Positions 1 to 6,905 of a stretch of DNA of 11,623 nt are shown here, piece after piece (within the stretch, counting starts at the first letter, position 1; every line of letters starts with the position of its first letter). Origin of the DNA: Euperipatoides rowelli (lineage: Eukaryota; Onychophora; Udeonychophora; Euonychophora; Peripatopsidae); NCBI GenBank assembly GCA_003024985.2, contig PXIH01S0003244.1. The stretch is one strand, 5' to 3'. The notes beneath the pieces were generated by a model. The model ran no database searches. It was given only the letters and a program-made list of their open reading frames with translations, and was not told the origin of the DNA. Both the position numbers and the translations under genes were made by a program.

Positions 1-19
1 GCTAACACATGACAATTCC

Positions 20-115
20 CTGAACTAAAGAACAGAAAGCAGATCAAGCTGTTCTTCAAAGTGCCAACTGAACTAAAGAACATAGAGCAGCTTGTGCTGT
101 TCTACGCAATGTTCA
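20..115. repeat. diverged 48-bp tandem duplication with internal dyads
   Basis: Two adjacent 48-base units begin with the same 15 bases (CTGAACTAAAGAACA) and agree at about 35 of 48 positions. In the first unit AAGAACAG (28-35) pairs with CTGTTCTT (49-56), giving an 8-bp stem with a 13-base loop. In the second unit the equivalent dyad is imperfect. A looser relative lies at about 256-300. I do not recognise the family; it could be the edge of a MITE or a short minisatellite. Confidence 0.55.
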
Positions 116-255
116 TTGAAATAAATATAAATTTTAATTGAGCATAACAGGATAATTTTAAAAATATCTAATGTTAAAATTTCTCTTTATAATTTCTTAT
201 AATTATTTTAATTTTTAAAATGTTTAAGCATTAAATTTAATAAAAAAAAATTCCC

Positions 256-300
256 CTGAGCAGCTAAAGAACAGAACAGGCTGTTCCTGTTCAGTAGAAA
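256..300. repeat. third, degenerate GAACAG/CTGTTC dyad unit
   Basis: This stretch again shows CTAAAGAACAG followed by overlapping CTGTTC motifs, resembling the two units at the left edge. GAACAG-G-CTGTTC forms a short stem. The similarity is short and the A+T background is high, so common origin is likely but not certain. Confidence 0.35.
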
Positions 301-1235
301 GAACAGGTGAGAAAGAGCTGGCTATTATTTTAGTCCCCATCTCTACCAGAAAGTAGGTTAGCATACTCTTATAATTACGCAATTGTAATTTTTGTGTTAG
401 AAACTTATAATGCCGATCATGATTTTCAGATAAGTTACTAAAATTTTTGAAAAAAAAATGAGACATTACTAGACAAAATATGGAAATAAGGGACAAAAAG
501 GTGTCCCAATAGGCCTTGTTGGACACTGCTACAGATGAGCAAATTAAGGGACATTTTCATAAAAAATGGGACAGATACAAACCCTAGTCATAACAAGGTT
601 GATATTTAAACGTAGGGTAAAAAGACCAGAAATTAAATCCAGAAATCAAACAAATTTAAAGTCAAAGTTACTAATCACAATTTAAACAAAAAAGTTAAAC
701 CGCACTACGGCCCATGTGGAAAAATGGCTGAAAAAAGTAAACAGAACACCTGCAGAAAACATTGGATTGTGAAAAAGCTCTTTTGTAATAGGTGATAATT
801 AGGACAGCAGGGATGCTGGAGTAGTATAAAGGAGTGGAATATTTCTTAGAAAATTGAATTTAAATTCCCAGGCATAACAAAATTGAATAAATTAAAAAAG
901 AAAATGTATATAAAATCATATATGACATTAATGAGATTTTTCAGTAGAGCAGGTTAAACATGTCAAAAATACATATTATTTACATAATTCTAATTTTCCT
1001 TTACTTAAAGGTCTTGGAAATAAAGATTTCAGAAAAAAACTGAAGACAGACAATTTCATTTAAAAAATAAAAACAAAAATACTAAACACCATGTTTAAAA
1101 AAAAAAACTGATGATTAAATATCAAAATGAAGGTGCTGAATAATTAAAAGTGAGGCCTCCCGGATAAAGACACACACAAAAATTATTCACATTTTCATTA
1201 AAAATATTAGTTTGTGAAAAAATGCTCCATTTTTC
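301..1235. other. gene-free AT-rich stretch
   Basis: I see no credible gene here. The longest open frame is a 100-codon minus-strand run (224-526) of low-complexity, Phe/Leu/Ser-rich composition that matches no family I know. GGGACA and TGTCCC motifs recur between 490 and 575, including GGGACA (491-496) paired with TGTCCC nearby. This may be remnant repeat sequence, but no boundaries or target-site duplications are visible. Confidence 0.5.
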
Positions 1236-1239
1236 CTAT

Positions 1240-1311
1240 AGCCTATACACTGTAAATGGTAAAAGTATGTATATTAGGCACTGTATATATATACCGTATG
1301 CAGTATAGGCT
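1240..1311. repeat. short inverted repeat, 9-bp arms
   Basis: AGCCTATAC (1240-1248) is the exact reverse complement of GTATAGGCT (1303-1311). The interval is AT-rich and includes a TATATATATA run. It could be a hairpin or the ends of a very small element, but no flanking duplication supports the latter. Confidence 0.4.
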
Positions 1312-1403
1312 GATAGAGTATGTACTTTAAATCATAGTATGTTTCATAAAATGTTTCAAAAGAAACCTAATTTTTCAAAATTTTCTTATTAAGATGGTCA
1401 TGC

Positions 1404-1420
1404 ACTTTCTCCCCTTCCCC
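1404..1420 (-). other. candidate polypurine tract of the Gypsy element
   Basis: Read on the minus strand this is GGGGAAGGGGAGAAAG followed directly by TGCATGACC. A purine run abutting TG is the expected arrangement at the start of a 3' LTR. It lies about 1 kb beyond the end of pol. A second purine run (AAAGGGG plus a long A tract, minus strand of about 1921-1936) lies closer but is not followed by TG. The assignment is tentative. Confidence 0.2.
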
Positions 1421-1486
1421 ATGCTATTATTTCTAGACATTACAAGTTGGTATCTCTTCAATATACTCTCCCCCACCCAAAGATAA

Positions 1487-1505
1487 AATTCCAGACTCTG
1501 GAATT
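1487..1505. repeat. perfect 8-bp hairpin
   Basis: AATTCCAG-ACT-CTGGAATT is a perfect dyad with a 3-base loop. There is no gene or T run directly beside it that would give it an obvious role. Confidence 0.5.
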
Positions 1506-2159
1506 GACATTAAAATACCACACAATAAAAGGAATTAATCTTTTTTTTTGTAAAATAATTGGGGTGTTTTGTTAAATTGTGATCAATAAAAACATGTAAT
1601 GTCAGTCCATCAATAGCAGTTATTTCACATTAACAGCTCTTGTGATCAATCACATAGATTGAACAAAAATAATAGCATCAATGATCAATAAATGAAATAA
1701 CTATTTTCATTCACCACATGTGGATGTACAAAATAAATTTATATTGACTAATTTATTGGCCGATGATAGAATATTAAAAAAAATCATCTTTCAACATGAA
1801 TGTAATCGTTTTGAGATCATTATATCAGTTTAACTAACGGTAAAAAGAAATTGATTTATTCGCTAACTTTGTAGTAAAACTAATTCCTATGCATGGAAGT
1901 TTGAATCAATAGAAAAAATTTTTTTTTTCCCCTTTGAATTTTTGCAATAGAAAATTAACTTTTAATTATGTATTGTGTGTTAGTACACATCATAATACAT
2001 TTTGAGTCCTTAAAGTCTCAGCTATCTTATACCCGTCTAGCTTGCCTTATGGTAACACACCTACAGGGTTTTATATACAGTATATATTTTTTCAATAATA
2101 AATTGTGAGTACTTCACTTTATTTTTAAATGTTTTTTTTTTTCTTAAAATTCATCTGAT

Positions 2160-2177
2160 GGTGTATATTCATACACC
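2160..2177. repeat. perfect 7-bp hairpin
   Basis: GGTGTAT-ATTC-ATACACC is a perfect dyad with a 4-base loop, lying just after a T-rich tract. The function is unknown and chance is possible. Confidence 0.45.
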
Positions 2178-2420
2178 TTTATTAATTCTGTGCTGGATAT
2201 TTCAGCTATAGAAAATGTGTCATCAAATATGCCCTATTATTCTTTTTATTTCTGTGCTTGATGATATCTTAGTGAATGTTGGGTCTCCATACACTTTTAA
2301 TTTCAATGTTTGCACCATTAGGAATGGATAGAGTCTTGTGATTCATTAGATGATGCATCATGGAATAAATGAGAATTCAATGGTAATGAATCAATGATCA
2401 CATCCTATTCCAGATTCCTA

Positions 2421-3452
2421 CTTAAGGTTAGAATGGATTAATCTGAGATACAGGTCATTTAACTGTTTAATCATTGGAGAAGAGCAATTTTCAGACACAC
2501 CTAACTACTCTGAAGGAACCACGATACCTGGACTCAGCTTGGCTGCAACATCTTTGATGAAAATAGAAAATCTATTTTCTTCACTAATTTAAAATTTTTA
2601 TTTTTTCCCTTGTTTTGTTATAATGCTTTATATGAATATGAGATTTGTTGAGTTTTTCATTTGTGAGTTTGTGTACACAGCAATTGTTTCTGCTGAGTAA
2701 TTATCTAAAATTTAAATCATTTTCATTTATGTCATTAGAAGATAAAAAATTATTATCTAGTGGAAAATTTAGGTCTCTTCCATCAAATAGGAAGGAGATT
2801 CACTAGAACTTTAATAATGGTGCAGTTCTGATTGCAAATAAAATATTAATATGTTTGTCACTAGATTTAACTTTTTTAATACCACTTTTAGACTGGTTGG
2901 ATTCTGGGTTATGAATTGAAAATTTGTGCTGTTTCATAGTGAGAGACATTAGGGTATCATTAAACTCTCCACTAGTAAATTGTGTGCCTCTATCAGAAAT
3001 AATAATTCTGGTACTCCGTGTTGACTTTTGATTTCCATCAGTTTTTCTGAGGCTTGTTTGGCAGTATGTTTTTTGATGGGAAAGATTCTATCCATTTGGT
3101 GAAACGGTCAATAAATATGATAGCATATCTATTGCCTAATCCACTATGTGGCAGCGGCCCAATTAAATCCATTGATAAGTATTGCATTGGTCATGTCATC
3201 TGGATGGAATGCATTATGCCTATAGGTTTGCTACTACTCAATTTCATCAATTAACACATGCACAACTTCTTACATAGATAGTAGCCTAATATTCTCATGC
3301 CTATCCAACAATAGTGGGTAGAAATTATTTCTTGAGATTTTGAGATTCCCATAATTTCCACCTAGTGAGAAATCATGAAAATGTTTTAGGATTTTTTAAA
3401 TTAATTTCTTAGGTAAAAATAGATGATGTGTTCTATCAGGACCAACACGTTG
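2421..3452 (-). pseudogene. pol: Gypsy integrase region (broken)
   Basis: On the minus strand the N-terminal zinc-binding part is seen first: HD then GGNYG, where the second His of the usual GGHxG is Asn, and a cysteine cluster CKKLCMC at about 3253-3279. The catalytic core follows with MDLIGPLP, then FIDRFTKW (3092-3115) and SDRGTQF (2977-2997), which carry the first two catalytic aspartates. The expected downstream glutamate region reads HNPESNQSK and its catalytic Glu is not evident. The end shows RYRGSFRVV (about 2502-2529), matching the GPF/Y module, and RLIHSNLK. At least two frameshifts and several stops, including TGA after the core begins, split the frame. Integrase inserts element cDNA into host chromosomes; this copy cannot. 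Confidence 0.85.
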
Positions 3453-3522
3453 GTGTAAGACAGAGGTTCCTACACCAGTGCCCCTGGGCACCATGGCACC
3501 CATCACCTAATTTGTGTGCAGT

Positions 3523-3895
3523 GTTTCTTTCAGACATACCTCTGGGGGAGGGACTTTGCCCCCCACCTCGGATAATTTAGAAAAAATAAAAATCTTTTAA
3601 AAGGAAACAGTCAACAAAACGTTAGTAAATGACACAAAGTCAACATAACAGTCACTGTACTAACTAAAAAAAGCTTATCAAATCAGACAGAAAGGCAACA
3701 AAATGTGCAGTCATTCAAAAGAAAAAAGCTTATCAAATCAGATAGAAAGGTAACAAAATGTCCAGTTAACCAAAAAAAAAGCTTATTAAATCAGACAAAG
3801 GCAACAAAACGTCAAGTCAACAAAAAAAAACTTATTTAAAAATCGAACTTGTGAAATGCCTGCCTTCCCCCTGGAGAAAATTGTCTGAAAGAAAC
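3523..3895. repeat. inverted repeat inside hAT-1 flanking the minisatellite
   Basis: GTTTCTTTCAGACA (3523-3536) is the exact reverse complement of TGTCTGAAAGAAAC (3882-3895). Looser matching continues inward: CTCTGGGGGAGGG on the left against the inverse CTCCAGGGGGAAGG on the right. The arms enclose the minisatellite. They may be the ends or subterminal repeats of a smaller element nested in hAT-1, but I found no convincing target-site duplication outside them. Confidence 0.6.
3600..3845. repeat. minisatellite, about four units of 49-55 bp
   Basis: A unit with the core AAAAAAGCTTATCAAATCAG, then AAGGCAACAAAATGT, then a run toward CAGTCA recurs. The GCTTAT core starts near 3673, 3728 and 3781 and a decayed CTTAT lies at 3831, so the period drifts from 55 to 53 to about 49. 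An upstream, more decayed unit begins near 3600 (GTCAACAAAACGT). The array lies within hAT-1 and encodes nothing. Confidence 0.8.
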
Positions 3896-3929
3896 AGTGT
3901 GCCCACCACTGTAATCAACCACAAAATGA

Positions 3930-4072
3930 AAGCTTGTCCACGTTAACTTGGCAGTGCCTGGATCCCATTGATTTTGATTGTGAGTGGTTAGCAACCAATT
4001 TTAGGCAGTTGTTTTCTTGTAAATCGACCTCTTTAATTCTACCTTTTGTGCCAAGTTAANGNGGANNAACTT
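3930..4072. repeat. 24-bp inverted repeat with N bases in one arm
   Basis: The left arm 3930-3953 (ending CGTTAACTTGGCA) is the reverse complement of 4049-4072 (starting TGCCAAGTTAA). Of the 20 resolved positions in the right arm, 19 match; the other four are N. The loop is about 95 bases. It lies in the right half of hAT-1 and could be the ends of another small nested element or an internal stem. Confidence 0.7.
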
Positions 4073-4281
4073 NAGTGCAATNCACGCAGACGGCCGAATT
4101 GAGTAGTGGTGGGGATAGTTAGAGAATTGTCTAAATACATGCGATACAATCCAGAGTCTACCGTGTTTTTTACATCTGCATATATTTTCGTCATTACGGA
4201 AATATAGATGGTGCCCGCCACCCTACCGGTATTTTAGAATGTGCTCTAGGGTACAAAAAGGTTGGGAACCCCTGTGCAAGA

Positions 4282-4564
4282 TATCCAACAAAATAAAGTC
4301 GTTTTTATTTTTTGAAAAGAAATCAATACCGTAATTATTTTATTTGACTATTCAAATATTATCTAGGCTATTCATTTTCTTATTTTAGATATATCTTCAT
4401 ATTGTAATTTTAATATTTATATTATTCAAGGAAAATCCATAACTAGTTCATCCAGAATACGATCATTCTGACTTACACTAAGGGAATTTATGTAATTTTG
4501 TTTGTTTTTACTATTTTTTGGTATACTGATATTTACTAAGAAATGTTCATTTTTATTAAATTCG
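4282..4564 (-). other. Gypsy segment between RNase H and integrase, no frame preserved
   Basis: By position this links the RNase H domain and the integrase zinc-binding region of the minus-strand Gypsy element. It is very AT-rich and I could not recover a recognisable protein segment from it, beyond the end of the RNase H-proximal coding sequence at its upper edge. Confidence 0.4.
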
Positions 4565-4924
4565 GGAAATTTAAAGGTGCTCAAAATAGGGTGTCAGCTA
4601 CTTTATTTTTCCCCTGGTTGATAGTTGACATCATTGTTCAAATTCTGGAGTCTTAGGACTCTATCGAGCTAGGTGACCACGTGGTTCTTTAATAGTTTTT
4701 AGCCAACATAGGGCATTATTGTCACTTATTTCTGTTAATTTTGGCCCTTCTAAATAAGGTCTGAAATGCTAAAAATCAAAGATTATGTCCAGACATTCTT
4801 TTTCTGGTAGACTCCATTTGCATTCATGACAATTTAATCGACTTGCATATGCTATTAATTTATCATCTTAATTGCCTGATCCTTAAAACAACACTGCCCC
4901 TAAGCCAACATTTCTAGCATCTGT
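4565..4924 (-). pseudogene. pol: Gypsy RNase H domain (broken)
   Basis: Minus-strand translation starts TDARNVGLGAVLF (TDA at 4916-4924), continues through IAYASRLN, then LPEKECLDI, FRPYLEGPKL, SDNNALCWLK, PRGHLAR and, after a frameshift, GKNKVADTL. This is the standard Ty3/Gypsy RNase H with its connection to integrase. The expected acidic residues (D of TDA, E of PEKE, D of SDN) are all still present. Most of it lies in one frame interrupted by TAA, TAA, TAG and TAG; the last TAG sits where the family has Trp, and the first TAA probably replaces Gln. RNase H degrades the RNA strand during reverse transcription. The stops make this copy non-functional. Confidence 0.88.
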
Positions 4925-5153
4925 TATTAAAAAAATATTTTTTAAAATTTTATAATTCCAAAATTGGTTTTAACTATATTTTTACAGCATCAAAAGAGTT
5001 TGGACATTTTTCAGAGCAAATAATTTTTTTTATTTTTTAATAGTTCAGTTAAAAGTTGAACTATTGTTACAAAACTTTTAATAAATCATTGGTGATATCT
5101 GACTAAATCTATTGACCATGTCCATTGTATGCTTTTAATGTTCACTAGGGTCA
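4925..5153 (-). pseudogene. pol: Gypsy RT/RNase H connection, left part
   Basis: Between the RNase H start and hAT-2 the minus strand shows decayed sequence compatible with the family's connection segment: MVNRFSQISP close to the hAT insertion, in the place of the usual GMVNYYRRFIP, and LFALKNVQTLLML further on, resembling the family's FxxLKxxLxxxPVL. Stops and frameshifts interrupt it. The assignment rests on position between firm RT and RNase H matches. Confidence 0.6.
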
Positions 5154-5186
5154 GGTATTGGCAGGGGCGGACTAAGGCCTAGGCAA

Positions 5187-5204
5187 CCTAGGCACGTGCC
5201 TAGG
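5187..5204. repeat. 18-bp perfect palindrome next to the hAT-2 left end
   Basis: CCTAGGCACGTGCCTAGG is fully self-complementary and contains a central CACGTG. CCTAGG also occurs at 5178-5183 and, at the other end, at 5825-5830. Repeated subterminal motifs are where hAT transposases are known to bind, so this may be a transposase binding site; that role is inferred. Confidence 0.75.
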
Positions 5205-5301
5205 GCCCGTAATTTTTGGGGCCTGAAAATTAGGTTTTTAATTTTTATAATTAATTTTTAAGACTTTTATAAGTAAAGAAAATATTATTTCGCCTGTATC
5301 C

Positions 5302-5583
5302 ATGTGGTCATTTATTCAGGAAAATAATAATATTGCAACATTCCCTAATTTAAACATAATTCTGAGAATTTATTTAACCCTTCCAATAAGCAATGCAAGC
5401 GGTGAAAGATCATTCTCAGTAATGGCCAGAATAAAAAAATTTTTAAGATCCACATTAGGCCAACAAAAATTAAATAGTTTATCATTACTTTATATAGAAA
5501 AAGAGTTATTAAATAACTCTATTAATTATGACAAACTAATTGACGAGTTTGCAGAATTAAAAGTGAGAAAAAAGGCAATATAA
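5302..5583 (+). CDS. hAT transposase C-terminal dimerisation domain, 93-codon remnant
   Basis: The 93-residue product contains FPNLNIILRIYLTLPISNAS, then GERSFSVMARIKKFLRS and NSLSLLYIEKE. This is the conserved hAT C-terminal dimerisation (hATC) domain, which holds transposase subunits together. The N-terminal BED zinc finger and the RNase H-like catalytic core with its acidic residues are absent, so it cannot catalyse transposition. The frame is open upstream to 5251, after a TAA at 5248, so the ATG at 5302 may be only an internal Met; the true family exon would extend leftward. The frame is free of lesions, unlike both retrotransposons around it. Two AATAAA signals follow within 80 bases of the stop. 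It could be simple residue of an internal deletion, or an expressed dimerisation-only peptide; nothing here proves expression. Confidence 0.85.
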   Translation: MWSFIQENNNIATFPNLNIILRIYLTLPISNASGERSFSVMARIKKFLRSTLGQQKLNSLSLLYIEKELLNNSINYDKLIDEFAELKVRKKAI

Positions 5584-5618
5584 CTAATCAATCTGGGTAT
5601 ATTTGTTTAAGTATTATT

Positions 5619-5671
5619 GTTTGTTTTAATAAATTATGTTTATGTTTGTTTGTTTTAATAAATTATGTTTA
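5619..5671 (+). repeat. 24-bp direct repeat carrying two AATAAA signals
   Basis: GTTTGTTTTAATAAATTATG and the next four bases (GTTTA less one overlap) occur at 5619-5642 and again at 5648-5671, 29 bases apart. Each copy holds AATAAA (5628-5633 and 5657-5662). Placed just after the hAT-2 stop codon, they are plausible polyadenylation signals of the original transposase gene. Confidence 0.65.
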
Positions 5672-5865
5672 TTTAATTTTTGTACATGTATATTATTTTT
5701 TTCCTTTTTTTTCTTGGAATCCGATAATTAAATAGAACTATATACTATATGCTTAAAACCAAACTACCAAACGCAAAGTATGTGTCATGACTGAAAAATA
5801 GGCCCGGGCGGAATTACAATGTTGCCTAGGGCCCGCTTTAGCCTTAGTCCGCCACTGGGTATTGG

Positions 5866-6680
5866 TCAATTGTTGCACTTTTACTAGGATTTGGTTCAAT
5901 CCCTTTAGATGAAACCAATTGACCCAAAATAATAATTCAGAGGCGCAAAAATCTAAAAGGGTTTGAAAAACCTTTTCTAGGTCTGCTATATGTTCTAGGG
6001 TTTCACTTGCTACAATATTTGTGTAAATAGACTAATATGTACTATTAGTTTCCCTGAACTTTTTGAATCATACGAATAAAGATTCATTGTGCAATACACA
6101 GACCAAACAGCATTGTAAGGAACTCATTTATTATTATGAGTTACAAATGCCATTTTATGGATATAATTTGAGTTCATTTTAATTTTCCAATATCCCGACT
6201 GAACGCCCATTACTAACTAAAAAGATTTATTGGCTTGACATTCCAAAGAATCAATTCTCGGAAAGGAATAAATCTCTTTAATAGTTTTTGTATTCAATTT
6301 TCTATAATTTATGCAAAAATGAATTTTTTTAATTTTATCTGAACTTTACTTTTTTTTCAACAAGAACAACAAGCAAAGCATATGGACTATTAATTTCCCT
6401 AATGATGTTATCCTCCAACATTACCGGAATTAGTTTGTCAATTTTAGCCACTTTTCTGGGTTTATACAATACAGTTATACATTAATAAATAGGCTTGTGC
6501 TCCAAATTAATGTTATAACAATTTTTATCCATACACCACACCTGATGACTGAAAATTCTAGAGAATTTGGCAATTAATGAGGTAAATCCATCAGGGGCAG
6601 TTTAATTCTGAACCAATTTGCTCATTACATTTGTTTCTTCTTAATTGGGATAAAAATTATTTTAGAAATCATTATCCCCC
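5866..6680 (-). pseudogene. pol: Gypsy reverse transcriptase (broken)
   Basis: The minus strand shows, in order, LIAKFSRIFS, LEHKPIY, MLEDNIIREINSPYALLVVL then VEKK, NYRKLNTKTIKEI, FPRIDSLE, SGYWKI and THNNK, then SETLEHIADLEKVFQTLLDF (near 5945-6005). These match the Ty3/Gypsy RT from the segment just before it through the palm and into the thumb. The catalytic YxDD box, expected just before SETLEHI, reads YLHK in the best frame, so the two aspartates are gone. Several frames and stops are needed to follow it. RT copies element RNA into DNA; this one cannot. Above about 6680 I cannot recover protease or gag. Confidence 0.82.
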
Positions 6681-6905
6681 TGCCTATAATTAATAGAAAA
6701 ATTGTGATAATGGCACTACCTCTTTACCTCAATTTTGTCTATACAGTTAAATGGTTTTTTAAGACCCAGATGATCATCATTATGTTTGTTATTTAAATAA
6801 AGACATTTAAATATCAGGAATAAAGGGCAACTTAATTAGATTATTTCTTCAGTCTATTAATGCAAATTTATTAATAAAATATTGTCCTAATTAGTCTCTG
6901 ACAAG
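6681..6905. other. junction between Gypsy and LINE, no gene
   Basis: This AT-rich stretch separates the last recognisable Gypsy RT sequence (minus) from the LINE ORF1 start (plus). The 5' end of the LINE, with its untranslated region, must lie in it or close by. No target-site duplication or clear boundary is visible, so it is open whether the LINE inserted into the Gypsy copy or both were truncated against each other. Confidence 0.5.

Larger units (their letters stand above)
1312..2420. other. gene-free AT-rich stretch left of the Gypsy pol
   Basis: No open frame of interest is present on either strand. By position this should contain the 3' untranslated region and any 3' LTR of the minus-strand Gypsy element, but no LTR can be defined because its partner is absent from the window. 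TGATCAAT occurs three times between 1575 and 1690. Long T tracts occur near 1918 and 2131. Two clean hairpins and one candidate polypurine tract are listed separately. Confidence 0.5.
3461..4274. mobile_element. hAT-1, non-autonomous hAT-like element inserted in Gypsy pol
   Basis: The left end is CAGAGGTTCC and the right end is the near inverse GGAACCCCTG. The reverse complement of the right end continues as GGGTTCCCAACCTTTTTG, a sequence style typical of hAT ends. The left flank GTGTAAGA (3453-3460) resembles GTGCAAGA (4274-4281) with one transition; the second copy overlaps the last base of the element, as if one G had been lost at the junction. There is no transposase reading frame. Inside are a minisatellite, two inverted repeats and six N bases, so the interior may itself be composite. 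Gypsy sequence resumes on both sides (integrase zinc-binding region left, RNase H side right). Confidence 0.7.
5162..5857 (+). mobile_element. hAT-2, internally deleted hAT transposon with exact target-site duplication
   Basis: The left terminus CAGGGGCGGACTAAGGC and the reverse complement of the right terminus, CAGTGGCGGACTAAGGC, match at 16 of 17 positions. The flanks are a perfect 8-bp duplication GGTATTGG (5154-5161 and 5858-5865), the signature of hAT insertion. The element is 696 bp, far shorter than an autonomous hAT of several kilobases. It retains CCTAGG-rich subterminal sequence at both ends and only the last domain of the transposase. It lies in the Gypsy RT-to-RNase H connection, on the strand opposite to pol. 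The intact duplication suggests it is the younger insertion. Confidence 0.95.
2421..6680 (-). mobile_element. Ty3/Gypsy LTR retrotransposon, pol remnant, interrupted by two hAT insertions
   Basis: Minus-strand translation recovers the Gypsy pol order RT, RNase H, integrase, with recognisable motifs in each. This order (integrase last) is that of Ty3/Gypsy rather than Ty1/Copia elements. Gag and protease are not visible upstream; the element is lost, truncated or too diverged at about 6680, where LINE sequence soon begins. No LTR pair can be identified in the window. The coding parts at 2421-3452, 4282-5153 and 5866-6680 are separated by hAT-1 and hAT-2. Many stops, frameshifts and at least one lost catalytic motif show an old, inactive copy. 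Confidence 0.85.

Noticed and set aside
273-287. AGAACA-GGC-TGTTCC, identical in form to a vertebrate steroid-receptor response element
   Set aside because: It is part of a dyad-rich repeat unit, no host gene is nearby, and such 15-mers arise readily in this repeat; no support for a regulatory role.
224-526. 100-codon open frame on the minus strand
   Set aside because: Low-complexity Phe/Ser/Leu-rich product with no recognisable domain, in AT-rich repeat sequence overlapping the GAACAG dyad unit; likely chance.
725-799. Short plus-strand frame starting MAEKSKQNT
   Set aside because: Only about 24 codons, no recognisable motif, no conserved neighbours; not supportable as a gene.
3054-3254. 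66-codon open frame on the plus strand
   Set aside because: It lies antisense to the Gypsy integrase core, whose motifs are clear on the minus strand; a shadow frame.
3476-3911. Separate inner hAT element with its own target-site duplication
   Set aside because: Candidate flanks TCCTACAC and TAATCAAC agree at only half of positions, so I kept it as a possibility in findings and did not call it as a feature.
4039-4221. 60-codon minus-strand frame containing unknown residues
   Set aside because: It runs through N bases inside the non-coding right half of hAT-1 and matches no domain.
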